Shown piece after piece: positions 8,057 to 18,233 of a stretch of DNA of 64,000 nucleotides. Position numbers and translations under genes: made by a program. This DNA comes from Paenarthrobacter sp. (GTDB taxonomy: Bacteria > Actinomycetota > Actinomycetes > Actinomycetales > Micrococcaceae). Each line of letters starts with the position of its first letter. Within the stretch, counting starts at the first letter, position 1. The stretch lies in NCBI GenBank assembly GCA_031179305.1, contig JAPSHX010000010.1, forward strand, positions 1-64,000. Reading direction: 5' to 3'. Under the pieces are notes generated by a model, which was not told the DNA's origin, did not search any database, and saw nothing but the letters and a program-made list of their open reading frames with translations.

Positions 8057-8165
8057 GGCGATCCTTTACGTTCAACCGGCACAGGCCGGCGCTTTCAGCC
8101 GGTTTACACCGGCACATGGTCATACAACAGCGGATTTTCTTTTTCTCATGGATTGAACAGCGAAC

Positions 8166-8915
8166 TTAGATGCTGTATTCCGCAGGTCCGCGCACTGTGG
8201 CATAGGGCCCTGGCACGAACTGGTAGCCACCACCACGGACGGTGGAGACCGTGTGGCGGGCACTTCCGAGCTTCCGCCGCACCCTTCCAACATAAACGTC
8301 GATCGAGCGAAATGCCGCGCCGGGGAGGTCAAATGACTCCAGGAAGCGTTGCAATTCTTCACGTGAGATGGCCCGCGAGCAGTTCACCACCAGGTAGCGC
8401 AGCAGCTTGTATTCCATGCCAGTAAAGGCCACGGGCTCACCGTCCAGAAGCACTACTTCAGCGGCCAGGTCCACCGCAAGTTGGCTGCGGCGGCTCGCCA
8501 ACGTTACGGGCTCGACGGCGGTGCTGCCGCCTCCGGCGGCGGTGCTGCCACCGCCGGAACCGGCGTCGGAACGGGCGTCTGCGAGGGCATCGGCGAGTGA
8601 CAGAGCGCCCGTCCCTCCAGGGGTGCTACCGGCGTCGGCGGCTTCCTGCGGAGTGCCGCCCCAGGAAGTGTCGCCGACGCCGGAGTGCTGTGCCCCGATG
8701 GCGGGCCAGATGCGGACGTCCGCCTCCGGGGCAAGTTTCATGGCGCGGGCCAGCACAAGGCGTGCTGCCCGCTCCCAGACCTCAGGATCGATCTCGTCAC
8801 CCTCGGCCGGGTTGACCCAAAGAGCCAGTCCGTGTGCGGTCAGGCCCGGCCTCCGCGCGGATCCTGGTTGACCCGGGAACCGCGCGGGGGGTGGCCCGTA
8901 GGCATTGACTGCCAT
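8166..8915 (-). CDS. Winged-helix (OmpR-type) transcriptional regulator without a receiver domain
   Basis: A 249-residue protein. The C-terminal 95 residues are a Trans_reg_C winged helix (FTGMEYKLLRYLVVNC, then RSIDVYVGRVRRKLG and TVRGGGYQFVP, the recognition helix and wing). The N-terminal half has no Asp-based receiver; residues about 25-80 form a small acidic domain that I do not recognise, then a Gly/Ser/Ala-rich linker (about 85-135). How its activity is set is unclear. It starts 9 bp after the allantoinase stop on the same strand and may be the last gene of that transcript. Confidence 0.8.
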   Translation of the reverse strand: MAVNAYGPPPARFPGQPGSARRPGLTAHGLALWVNPAEGDEIDPEVWERAARLVLARAMKLAPEADVRIWPAIGAQHSGVGDTSWGGTPQEAADAGSTPGGTGALSLADALADARSDAGSGGGSTAAGGGSTAVEPVTLASRRSQLAVDLAAEVVLLDGEPVAFTGMEYKLLRYLVVNCSRAISREELQRFLESFDLPGAAFRSIDVYVGRVRRKLGSARHTVSTVRGGGYQFVPGPYATVRGPAEYSI

Positions 8916-8924
8916 GGGGTAGGC

Positions 8925-10274
8925 CTAAACGTTGCCGCGGCGGAGCAGCTTGCCGCCGGGGTTCTGGCCGTCGATCGGAGTGCCGCGCAGGTAGGTCTTG
9001 CGGACGACGCCGGCCAAGGGACGGCCGTCGTACGGCGTGATCGGGTTCTTGTGCTTGAGCTTGGTGACGTCCACAACGAACGCTTCGTCCGGGGCGAAGA
9101 TGGAGAAGTCGGCGTCGTAGCCCAGGGCGAGCTGGCCCTTGTTGTGCAGGCGGGCCAGGGCGGCAGGCTTCTCTGCCATCCAGGACACGACCTGTTCCAG
9201 CGGGATGCCACGGTGGCGGGCTTCGGTCCAGATCAAGGAGAGGCCCAGCTGGAGCGAGGAAACGCCGCCCCAGGCCACGGCGAAGTCGCCGTTTTCCAGG
9301 TCCTTCAGATCCAGTGTGGAGGGGGAGTGGTCCGAGACGATGCAGTCGATGGTGCCGTCCTGCAGGCCCTTCCAGAGGAGCTCGCGGTTGGAGGCCTCGC
9401 GGATGGGCGGGCAGCACTTGTAGGCCGTGGCGCCGTCGGGGATTTCTTCGGCCATGAGCGTCAGGTAGTGCGGGCACGTCTCAACGGTGAGGTTGACGCC
9501 GTCGCGCTTTGCAGAGGCGATCATGGGCAGTGCGTCCGAGGAGGAGAGGTGCAGGATGTGGGCGCGGGCGCCGGTCCAGCGGGCACGTTCGATGACCTCG
9601 GCGATGGCCTTGTTCTCAGCGCCGCGGGGGCGGGAGGCCAGGAAGGTTTCGTAGTGGTCGCCGCCCGGGTGCGGGGCGCGGTCAATGGCGTGGGAGTCCT
9701 CGGCATGGACGATCATGAGGGAGTCGAAGGACTTGAGTTCCTTCATGTCCTCTTCCATCTCGTCCGCGTCCAGGTGCGGGAACTCGTCCACGCCGGAGTG
9801 CAGGAGGAAGCACTTGAAGCCGAACACGCCTTCGTCGTGGAGCGGGCGGAGGTCGCTCTTGTTGCCCGGGATGGCACCGCCCCAGAATCCGACGTCCACA
9901 AACGCCTGGTCCTTGGCGACCACGCGCTTCTGCTCCAGGCCGTCCACAGTGGTGGTGGGCGGGATGCTGTTCAGCGGCATGTCGATGATGGTGGTCACGC
10001 CACCGGCAGCAGCGGCACGGGTGGCGGAGGCGAAACCTTCCCACTCGGTGCGGCCGGGTTCATTGACGTGGACGTGGGTGTCCACCAGGCCGGGGATGAG
10101 GGTTTCGTCGTCTGCGAGTTCGATGACCTCGTTGCCCGTCAGGCCGTTGCCCAGGGGTTCGATCGCGACGATGACGCCATCGCGGATGCCAACTTCGCGG
10201 GCTGCGAGGCCGGCGGTGGTCAGGATGCGCTGGCCCCGGATAACGAGGTCATAGGCGCCGATTACTTCAGACAT
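8925..10274 (-). CDS. allB: Allantoinase
   Basis: A 449-residue cyclic amidohydrolase that opens allantoin to allantoate. DTHVHVNEPGRTEWEGF (65-81) supplies the first metal-binding His pair (H67, H69) and is the allantoinase signature. K154 in GFKCFLLHSG is the expected carboxylated bridging Lys. HAEDSHAI and HILHLSS supply later metal ligands and SDHSPST the catalytic Asp. It overlaps the glycerate kinase gene by 8 bp and closes the glyoxylate operon. It links purine breakdown to that operon, though no allantoate or ureidoglycolate enzyme is in the window. Confidence 0.93.
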   Translation of the reverse strand: MSEVIGAYDLVIRGQRILTTAGLAAREVGIRDGVIVAIEPLGNGLTGNEVIELADDETLIPGLVDTHVHVNEPGRTEWEGFASATRAAAAGGVTTIIDMPLNSIPPTTTVDGLEQKRVVAKDQAFVDVGFWGGAIPGNKSDLRPLHDEGVFGFKCFLLHSGVDEFPHLDADEMEEDMKELKSFDSLMIVHAEDSHAIDRAPHPGGDHYETFLASRPRGAENKAIAEVIERARWTGARAHILHLSSSDALPMIASAKRDGVNLTVETCPHYLTLMAEEIPDGATAYKCCPPIREASNRELLWKGLQDGTIDCIVSDHSPSTLDLKDLENGDFAVAWGGVSSLQLGLSLIWTEARHRGIPLEQVVSWMAEKPAALARLHNKGQLALGYDADFSIFAPDEAFVVDVTKLKHKNPITPYDGRPLAGVVRKTYLRGTPIDGQNPGGKLLRRGNV

Positions 10275-11436
10275 TGAGGTACTCCTTGTTTTCGGTCCGT
10301 TCCGCCAGGTACACGCCTATGTGCTTACCTAATTGTTCAAGCAACGGACCTGCTTCAGCGATACATTTTTGGACATCTTTTTCCAGATCGGTCAGTGCGT
10401 GGACCGTATGGAAGCCGGCATCCGTGAGTTGTTCCCGGCTCAGGGTACTCCGGCCGCAGACTGCGATCACGGGAACTCCGGCTTTCTGTGCCGCCCGGGA
10501 GACGCCCATGGGGGTCTTGCCGAGCAGGCTTTGCTCGTCCAGGCTGCCTTCTCCGGTGATCACCAGATCGGCGCCCTTGAGCTTGCGCTCGAGTTCAGTG
10601 AATTCAAGCACGACGTCGATACCCGGCCGCCGCTCTGCCTTCAGCGCCGCGATGGCAATGTAGCCAACGCCGCCTGCAGCTCCAGCGCCTTCTGCCTTGG
10701 CCGAAAACTTGGCGTGCTGCCCGGTTGTGGCTGCGAGGACGTCGACGAAGTGGCTTGCTGCGGCGTCCAGTTCGGTGACGTCGTCCGGCGTCGCGCCCTT
10801 CTGCGGACCGAAGATGGCTGGGGCTCCGCTGGCCCCCAACAGGGGATTGTCGACGTCGGACGCCAACACGAATTCCGTTGCCTCGACGCGGACGTCGAAG
10901 TTGGAGAAGTCGATGCTGTCTATTTCCGCGAGTGCGGCACCGCCGCCGGGGAGCTCGTTGCCGTTCTCGTCCAGGAACACGGCGCCGAGGCCCTGCAGGA
11001 CTCCTGCGCCGGCGTCGGTGTTGGCGCTGCCGCCCACACCCAAGATGATCTTGCGGCAGCCGAGGTCCAGCGCGGCCCGGATGAGTTCGCCCGTGCCGAT
11101 GCTGGTGGCTTTGCGTGCCGTTTCGCTCGTGGGGCCGTCCGGCAGGAGGGCGAGACCGGAAGCTGCCGCCATTTCGATGACAGCTTCCTGGTCCCGCACT
11201 GCGAAGTCGGCCTGCACTGGCTCGCCGAGCGGGCCGGTGACGGTGGTGGTCCGGCGGGTGAAGCCGGAGCCGATGGCGGCGTCGATGGTTCCTTCGCCGC
11301 CGTCGGCCACCGGAATGCGTGTTGCCTCAAAGCCTTTCGAACCGAACCCCGCCTGCAGGCCTGTTGCCAGGTGCTTGGCGACGTCGGGCGCGGACAGCGA
11401 GCCCTTGAATTTGTCCGGGGCGATGACAACACGCAT
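10267..11436 (-). CDS. glxK: Glycerate kinase
   Basis: A 389-residue member of the GlxK/GarK glycerate kinase family, which phosphorylates D-glycerate, the end product of the gcl-glxR route, for entry to glycolysis. The N-terminus MRVVIAPDKFKGSLSAPDVA is the family signature. ITGEGSLDEQSLLGKTP and KIILGVGGSANTDAGAG are the conserved substrate and nucleotide motifs. It begins 25 bp after the gcl stop and overlaps allB. Confidence 0.93.
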   Translation of the reverse strand: MRVVIAPDKFKGSLSAPDVAKHLATGLQAGFGSKGFEATRIPVADGGEGTIDAAIGSGFTRRTTTVTGPLGEPVQADFAVRDQEAVIEMAAASGLALLPDGPTSETARKATSIGTGELIRAALDLGCRKIILGVGGSANTDAGAGVLQGLGAVFLDENGNELPGGGAALAEIDSIDFSNFDVRVEATEFVLASDVDNPLLGASGAPAIFGPQKGATPDDVTELDAAASHFVDVLAATTGQHAKFSAKAEGAGAAGGVGYIAIAALKAERRPGIDVVLEFTELERKLKGADLVITGEGSLDEQSLLGKTPMGVSRAAQKAGVPVIAVCGRSTLSREQLTDAGFHTVHALTDLEKDVQKCIAEAGPLLEQLGKHIGVYLAERTENKEYLNV

Positions 11437-11461
11437 TCCGGTGCCTCCTTCCTTTACTTAC

Positions 11462-13237
<1,776 letters not shown>

Positions 13238-13361
13238 GGTGTACTCCTTGTTTTTGCCCTTTCGGGCGAAGTCTGTGGTGTTTTTGGGTGTAGTGAGGGA
13301 GCCGCCGTCGTTTAAGTACGACGGCGGGTTCCCTGCTTTGTGTTGCTTGGTGCCTTTGGGC

Positions 13362-14240
13362 TTACTTGCGGCCGCTGAGCTGGAGGACCTGCTTGAAGAG
13401 GCCCGAGTGGTCGAGGCCGCCGTCGCCCTGGTTGACGGTTGCGGCGACAAGCTGGGCGACGACTGCGCCGAGCGGGACAGCGACGTTGGCTTCGCGGGCT
13501 GCGGAGGTGACGATGCCCAGGTCCTTGTGGTGGAGGGCCAGGCGGAAGCCGGGGTCGAAGTTGCGGTCGAGCATCTTCTGACCCTTCTGGTCGAGGACCT
13601 TGGAGCCGGCCAAGCCGCCGCCCAGGACCTTCAGTGCTGCGTCGGTGTCTACGCCGTAGGCCTCAAGGAAGGCGATGGCCTCGCCGAGGACCTGGATGTT
13701 GACGGCTACGATCAGCTGGTTTGCAGCCTTGACGGTCTGGCCGGAGCCGGACGGGCCGACGTGGACGATGGTCTTGCCCACTGCGTTGAGGACATCCTGT
13801 GCTGCCTCGAAGTCTGCAGCTTCGCCGCCGACCATGATGGACAGAACGGCGTCGATTGCGCCCTGTTCGCCACCGGATACGGGAGCGTCGAGCGGGCGGA
13901 TGCCTGCTGCTACAGCGTCGTCGGAGAGGCGCTTGGCGACGTCCGGGCGGATGCTGGAAGCGTCGATCCAGAGGGTGCCCTTCTTCGCGTTGGCGAAGAC
14001 GCCGTCCTTGCCGCTGACTACACCCTCAACATCGGGGGAGTCCGGGACCATGGTGATGACGACGTCGGCGTCCTTGACTGCGTCCGCGATGCTGGTGGCA
14101 CCCTGGCCGCCCTCGGAGACGAGCTTGTCGATCTTGTCCTGGCTGCGGTTGAAACCGGTGACCGTGTGGCCGGCCTTGACGAGATTGATGGCCATGGGGA
14201 GGCCCATGATTCCGAGGCCGATGACTGCAACGTTGCTCAT
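13362..14240 (-). CDS. glxR: 2-hydroxy-3-oxopropionate (tartronate semialdehyde) reductase
   Basis: A 292-residue beta-hydroxyacid dehydrogenase that reduces tartronate semialdehyde to D-glycerate with NAD(P)H. The Rossmann motif is [19 protein letters not shown] at the N-terminus. [11 protein letters not shown] is the substrate-binding signature and [10 protein letters not shown] carries the catalytic Lys. It sits between hyi and gcl with gaps of 83 and 124 bp, as in other glyoxylate operons. Confidence 0.93.
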   Translation of the reverse strand: MSNVAVIGLGIMGLPMAINLVKAGHTVTGFNRSQDKIDKLVSEGGQGATSIADAVKDADVVITMVPDSPDVEGVVSGKDGVFANAKKGTLWIDASSIRPDVAKRLSDDAVAAGIRPLDAPVSGGEQGAIDAVLSIMVGGEAADFEAAQDVLNAVGKTIVHVGPSGSGQTVKAANQLIVAVNIQVLGEAIAFLEAYGVDTDAALKVLGGGLAGSKVLDQKGQKMLDRNFDPGFRLALHHKDLGIVTSAAREANVAVPLGAVVAQLVAATVNQGDGGLDHSGLFKQVLQLSGRK

Positions 14241-14323
14241 TGTGGTTCTCTTTCTGAAAGTCTGTGTTTTAACTCGTGCGGGCTATTTGGTGAGCGCCGC
14301 CGCTTTGGTGAGTGCCGCCGTCG

Positions 14324-15127
14324 TTAGTTGGCGTTGGCGCGCTGGCGGATGGCCCAGCTGAAGGCCGTTTCCTGCGGTTCCTTGTACTCGAGGCCGATGT
14401 AGCCGTCGTAGCCGAGTTCGCGGCTGCGGGCGATCCATTCACCGAGGGGGAGGGTGCCGGTTCCGGGAGCTCCGCGGCCGGGGTTGTCGGCGATCTGGAT
14501 GTGGCCGAAGTCCTTGGCGTGGTTCTCGATGACGGATTCGACGTCGTCGCCGTTGACTGCCAGGTGGTAGAAGTCGGCGAGGAGCTTGATGTTCTGTGCG
14601 CCGGATTCTGCCTTGACGCGGGCGATGACCTTGAGTGCGTCTTCGGCGGTGAGGAGCGGGTACTTGGGTGCGCCGCTGACCGGTTCGAGGAGGACAGTGC
14701 CGCCGATGCGGGCGACGCCCTCCGCTGCTGCGGCGAGGTTCTTTGCCGCGAGTTCGTCCTGCTCTTCAGGGGTGAACTCGTCCTGGCGGTTGCCGTAGAG
14801 GGCGTTGAAGGCCTTGCAGCCCAGGCGCTCACCGATGCCGGCTACGACGTCGATGTTGTCCTTGAACTCGGAGCAACGTCCCTTCCAGGAAACCAGGCCG
14901 CGGTCGCCGCCGGGCATGTTGCCGGCGTTGAAGTTCAGGCCCGTGAGCTGAACGCCGGCGTCCTTGATGGCGGTTTCAAACTCGGTTGTCTCTTTGTCGG
15001 TGGGAACCGAAGTGGCGAAGGGCCACCAGAACTCGACGGCGTCAAAACCGGCTGCCTTCGCGGCGGCGGGGCGCTCGAGCAAGGGCAGCTCCGTCAGGAG
15101 GATGGAGCAGTTCACTGTGTACGTCAT
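14324..15127 (-). CDS. hyi: Hydroxypyruvate isomerase
   Basis: A 267-residue TIM-barrel protein of the xylose-isomerase-like family, interconverting hydroxypyruvate and tartronate semialdehyde. NFNAGNMPGGDRGL, ALYGNRQDEFTPEEQ and LLEPVSGAPKYPL are typical of Hyi, the last with the metal-binding Glu. It is the first gene of the operon. Its upstream region carries two palindromes described at 15200-15235. Confidence 0.92.
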   Translation of the reverse strand: MTYTVNCSILLTELPLLERPAAAKAAGFDAVEFWWPFATSVPTDKETTEFETAIKDAGVQLTGLNFNAGNMPGGDRGLVSWKGRCSEFKDNIDVVAGIGERLGCKAFNALYGNRQDEFTPEEQDELAAKNLAAAAEGVARIGGTVLLEPVSGAPKYPLLTAEDALKVIARVKAESGAQNIKLLADFYHLAVNGDDVESVIENHAKDFGHIQIADNPGRGAPGTGTLPLGEWIARSRELGYDGYIGLEYKEPQETAFSWAIRQRANAN

Positions 15128-15199
15128 CGTAGGTCCTTCCGAGGAGGGGCTTTGATCTATCTTCGCTTGCTTGGCTGTCGCGTGTTGCTTGACTTCAGT

Positions 15200-15235
15200 T
15201 TCCGCTTTGTGGAATTTAGATTCTGCTTTATGAAA
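15200..15235. promoter_or_regulatory. Two tandem IclR-like operators upstream of hyi
   Basis: TTCCGCTTTGTGGAA (15200-15214) is a near-perfect palindrome and TTCTGCTTTATGAAA (15221-15235) a weaker copy. Centres are 21 bp apart, two helical turns, and 80-101 bp before the hyi start. IclR-family repressors such as AllR control allantoin/glyoxylate operons through TTCC/GGAA-type palindromes. The regulator gene is not in the window, so the assignment is inference. Confidence 0.55.
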
Positions 15236-15511
15236 AGTCTAGGGAAGGTGGGGGTGGGAGTCAAGGGGGCGGGTGGGGAGATGGGGGTTTGGGATACCAG
15301 ATGCTTTGATGTGCTGGTGGCGGCAATCGTATGAGAGGTAGCTGAAGACGACAGCGAATCCTGACCGTTGTGATACCACCACCAGACTCCACTTACCCCT
15401 AGTGGTAGAAGTACCTGGTCGTGGGACGCGGTCTTGCATTGATGGCAATCCGTCATGGACTCGTCGGTACGATGTATCTGGTCTGGTGTCGGCGTTCAAT
15501 TGGGGGTAAAG

Positions 15512-15967
15512 GTGCGGGTAATTGGAATCCGGAACCAAGCTGAAAAGCTCGGTTGGGTTATCACTGAGGGCGAGTTCAGAGCTGGCGTGCAGATCCTGAA
15601 CTGGCAGGAAGTTAGTTTCCCAAGTGACAGTCGCGCCGGCCAGTTGGCCTGGGTTCGACGTGAGGTTCTTGCCATCGTGACTTCTCTTCCCGTCGACATA
15701 GCTTCCCTTAGATTGGCTGAGTCCGGACGGTCGTCGGGGTCTCCGAATTTTGCACGGGCGGAAGTGGACGGAGTGGTGCAAGCCGCCCTGGGTGAATTGC
15801 ACGTCCCTGTGAAGGGCTACAAGAGTGCAGCGGTCCGCAGCGCTTTTGGTAAGACTCAAGCTCTCGCAGATGCGGCCATGCAGCTTATCCCATGTATCGC
15901 GGGCGCTGCGAAAGTGCGGCGCGAGCAACTGGCCGTGGCCGTGGCTCAGTACCCCGTCGAGGCATAG
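15512..15967 (+). CDS. RuvC-fold (RNase H-like) protein of unknown function
   Basis: A 151-residue protein. MRVIGIRNQAEKLGWVIT matches the first beta-hairpin of RuvC-like nucleases, but the usual catalytic Asp after the first strand is missing. A middle EVDGVVQAAL helix carries acidic residues, and VPVKGYKSAAVRSAFGKTQALADA resembles the RuvC C-terminal segment. I chose the GTG at 15512 because GGGGG lies five bases upstream and the domain starts there; an ATG at 15455 is in frame but less supported. It is followed 4 bp later by the kinase gene, so the two are a unit. It may be a degenerate nuclease or a nucleic-acid sensor. Fold call moderate, function unknown. Confidence 0.55.
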   Translation: MRVIGIRNQAEKLGWVITEGEFRAGVQILNWQEVSFPSDSRAGQLAWVRREVLAIVTSLPVDIASLRLAESGRSSGSPNFARAEVDGVVQAALGELHVPVKGYKSAAVRSAFGKTQALADAAMQLIPCIAGAAKVRREQLAVAVAQYPVEA

Positions 15968-15971
15968 AGAG

Positions 15972-16985
15972 GTGGGCTACAGACAGATTCGTCGGCTCGG
16001 AGCTGGTTATTTCGGCGAAGTTTGGCTGGAAGAAGATGAGGCATTGGGCCGCATGTGCGCTGCCAAGTATCTCGACCCATCGCGCCTGACACCTGGGTCA
16101 TTCGCATATGCTGAAGCTCAGGCGATGATGGTGGCAAGACATGAAAATGTTGTTCAGATTTTCTCCGCTGATGCAGAAGACGGTATTCCTGTCATCCGAA
16201 TGGAGTATTTGGAGGCTGGAAGCGTTGAGGATCGTTACGGCGGGCGACCAGTGGCAGTGGGAGACGCCGTCAGGTACATGGAGGAAGCGTGCTGGGGCGT
16301 AGAGCACCTTCACGCGCGTGGGCTCTTGCATCGCGATATCAAGCCCGGCAACTTGCTTCTCCACGGCGATGGCAGGGTAAAAATCAGCGACTTTGGGCTG
16401 TCTTGCTTCACTAATTCATCGGCGGTCATTCCGCCGTGGTCTTACACTGCACATCTTCCACCTGAGGCCTTGAAAACCGGCTTGGGAATAGAATCTGCGG
16501 TCGGAGATGTCTATGCCCTCGGGATCACAACCTACCGATTGCTCAATGGGGATCGAGACTTCGAATCTATTCGGGAATTGGCCTCATTGAAGGCGGCAGC
16601 GGTTCTGTCGAATTGGCTGCCACACGTTCATCCAAAGCTCAGGCGGGTCATTCGCAAGGCTACCCATTCTCAACCGGGGTCAAGATATCAGTCGGCGTGG
16701 GATTTCAGACATGGGCTGGAGGCTGCAAGGCCAGTAGTCTCTTGGTTCCCTTCGACGAGCGAGGTGGGCAATTCTTGGTCTGGGTGGGACGGTCGAAGGC
16801 AAGCAGCATGGCGGGCTTACCTTGAACCTGCTTCCCGGGACCGCTGGGCGTTTCGGATCGAGCGCGACTTGAACGGAAAAGGGTGGCGGAAGATCGGGGC
16901 GGATTGTCTCCTTTTTCCCGAATACAAGGATGCTATGCGCCATTCCGCCTTGATCCTCGGACGTGTAGCTGAGACGGGGCGATAG
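15972..16985 (+). CDS. Hanks-type Ser/Thr protein kinase
   Basis: A 337-residue soluble kinase. The glycine loop is LGAGYFGEVWL (9-19), the ATP Lys K32 (CAAKYL), the catalytic loop HRDIKPGN (120-127) and the metal motif DFG (140-142), so it should be active. It lacks the TM segment and PASTA repeats of cell-wall PknB kinases. The last 90 residues are a Trp-rich region I do not recognise. The GTG at 15972 follows the RuvC-like stop by 4 bp, with AGAG before it. Composition is more AT-rich than the flanking operons. Coupling to a nuclease-fold protein suggests a defence or stress module; that is inference. Confidence 0.85.
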   Translation: MGYRQIRRLGAGYFGEVWLEEDEALGRMCAAKYLDPSRLTPGSFAYAEAQAMMVARHENVVQIFSADAEDGIPVIRMEYLEAGSVEDRYGGRPVAVGDAVRYMEEACWGVEHLHARGLLHRDIKPGNLLLHGDGRVKISDFGLSCFTNSSAVIPPWSYTAHLPPEALKTGLGIESAVGDVYALGITTYRLLNGDRDFESIRELASLKAAAVLSNWLPHVHPKLRRVIRKATHSQPGSRYQSAWDFRHGLEAARPVVSWFPSTSEVGNSWSGWDGRRQAAWRAYLEPASRDRWAFRIERDLNGKGWRKIGADCLLFPEYKDAMRHSALILGRVAETGR

Positions 16986-17132
16986 CTCAGCGGGGCGGAA
17001 GGTGTCCTCTGAACGCCGCCTCGCCGGGGAAGCGGAGCTCGCAGAAGTTTGGTTCACGTACGGAGCTGTCGAAGACTCCCCGATGGATTAGAGGTTGAGG
17101 ACCTCCTACCTGCTTGCTCCGTCGTCCGAATG

Positions 17133-17909
17133 CTACTGCGGAAACTTGATCTCTGGGAGATGCGCAATTTCGTACGAGAGAAGCGGTCTGCCTGCCAAAT
17201 GAAGGGAGGCGGGGCCGGTTGGATCCTGTTTCCACGAAACCGCGAATTGTTTGGTGTTCATGTGCTGATACACCTTGGCAACTTGGGGAGCTCCGCCTAC
17301 GTCGCGGAATGTGCGATCTTGGCAGTACTTGGCGATGATGGTCAACGGCTGCAAGTCGAGTGGAGCGTCTGATGGAGCGCCCGAGGCGTGCAACATACCC
17401 TCCAGCTTGAGGCGTGCGTCGAACACAGCGTCTTTGCTGCCGGCAAACCAGAACCAAGCTCCAGGTCGGTGTGTCAACGGCCGGATGGCCTTGGATTGAA
17501 ATTGCTTCATGTTCGGATCCCAGTTGACATGCCAAATTCGAAAGCTGGAAGCCCTCCAGGACCATCCGCCCAGTATGAACTCAGCCATCGGGTCTTCATC
17601 TCCAGCGGGCACCTCGCGATTGGAGTACATCTCATTCAGCACACGAACCACGTGTCCGTTTGTGTCTTCCAGGTCGCTGCTGCGACGCTTGCTTGGTGGA
17701 TAAGCGTCAATGGACGCTATTAGTTGCATTACTGCGGGGAGGGCGAAAAAGGTGCTCCCCGCAAAGCAGATAAGAGCATCTGTGCGCGGGAGTTGAAATA
17801 CCTTCTGTGCCCTGTCCCAAGTCTCACCGCCTGTAAGCCGGCTGTCCGAGGCGAAAACCAGTTCGCTCGTTCCAGCATTCTTCCGAACCCATGCTGCTGC
17901 GAGTGTAAT
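17133..17909 (-). CDS. HslV/proteasome-like N-terminal-nucleophile hydrolase with an ATT start
   Basis: A 258-residue protein. The first ATG (17729) would cut off 60 residues that clearly belong to the fold. The upstream frame is open and AGGAG (17915-17919) lies 5 bases before an ATT at 17907-17909. Starting there gives (M)TLAAAWVRKN, so removal of Met would expose Thr as N-terminal nucleophile. The next motifs align with HslV by eye: LVFASDSRLTGG (D22, like HslV D17), QKVFQLP (K36, like K33) and LICFAGSTFFA. The last 150 residues are lineage-specific. It converges on the kinase gene. Fold and start are inferred from sequence only; activity is untested. Confidence 0.6.
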   Translation of the reverse strand: MTLAAAWVRKNAGTSELVFASDSRLTGGETWDRAQKVFQLPRTDALICFAGSTFFALPAVMQLIASIDAYPPSKRRSSDLEDTNGHVVRVLNEMYSNREVPAGDEDPMAEFILGGWSWRASSFRIWHVNWDPNMKQFQSKAIRPLTHRPGAWFWFAGSKDAVFDARLKLEGMLHASGAPSDAPLDLQPLTIIAKYCQDRTFRDVGGAPQVAKVYQHMNTKQFAVSWKQDPTGPASLHLAGRPLLSYEIAHLPEIKFPQ

Positions 17910-18233
17910 CGAATCTCCTATTTTGCGATCCGTCCCTGTGAAGCAAGGAAGAAGAATATGAAGAAAAACGGGCGCTCTTCCAATTGAGACGTAGCCCGAT
18001 TGCTCGGACTCGAGACTTGAACTCGAAACCCCCGCTTAGTGAAAGCTCAGGTTGCGAACCTGCACGGCTGGACCGACTCTCTTCTTTTACGGTGCTTTAC
18101 CCATCCCAGCTCGCGCATGTAAGGCTGCGAACGGGGTCAGGCTCTCACTGAGACAACATCTAATCACATTGTTTAGGATTGGCCACCAGCAATGCCGAGG
18201 ACCGACCGCCAATGGTCGGCCCCCGAGCTGGTT
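17910..18233. other. Intergenic region with a tRNA 3'-end-like fragment
   Basis: No gene is evident in these 324 bp. On the minus strand 18010-18026 folds as a T-arm (TCGAG-TTCAAGT-CTCGA), but no matching 5' acceptor strand or D-arm lies at tRNA spacing. It could be a decayed tRNA end or attachment-site remnant between two defence-like modules. This is weak evidence. Confidence 0.3.

Noticed and set aside
13238..13450. 71-residue N-terminal extension of gcl
   Set aside because: The added residues are Ser/Thr/Ala-rich without homology; the ATG at 13237 has a strong ribosome site and gives the normal Gcl length.
15239..15928. 229-codon frame on the minus strand
   Set aside because: It overlaps the RuvC-like gene and intergenic sequence, has no recognisable domain, and its composition is typical of an antisense shadow.
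18001..18060. Complete tRNA gene on the minus strand
   Set aside because: Only a T-arm is convincing. The 5' acceptor strand complementary to the 3' part and a D-arm at normal distance are missing.
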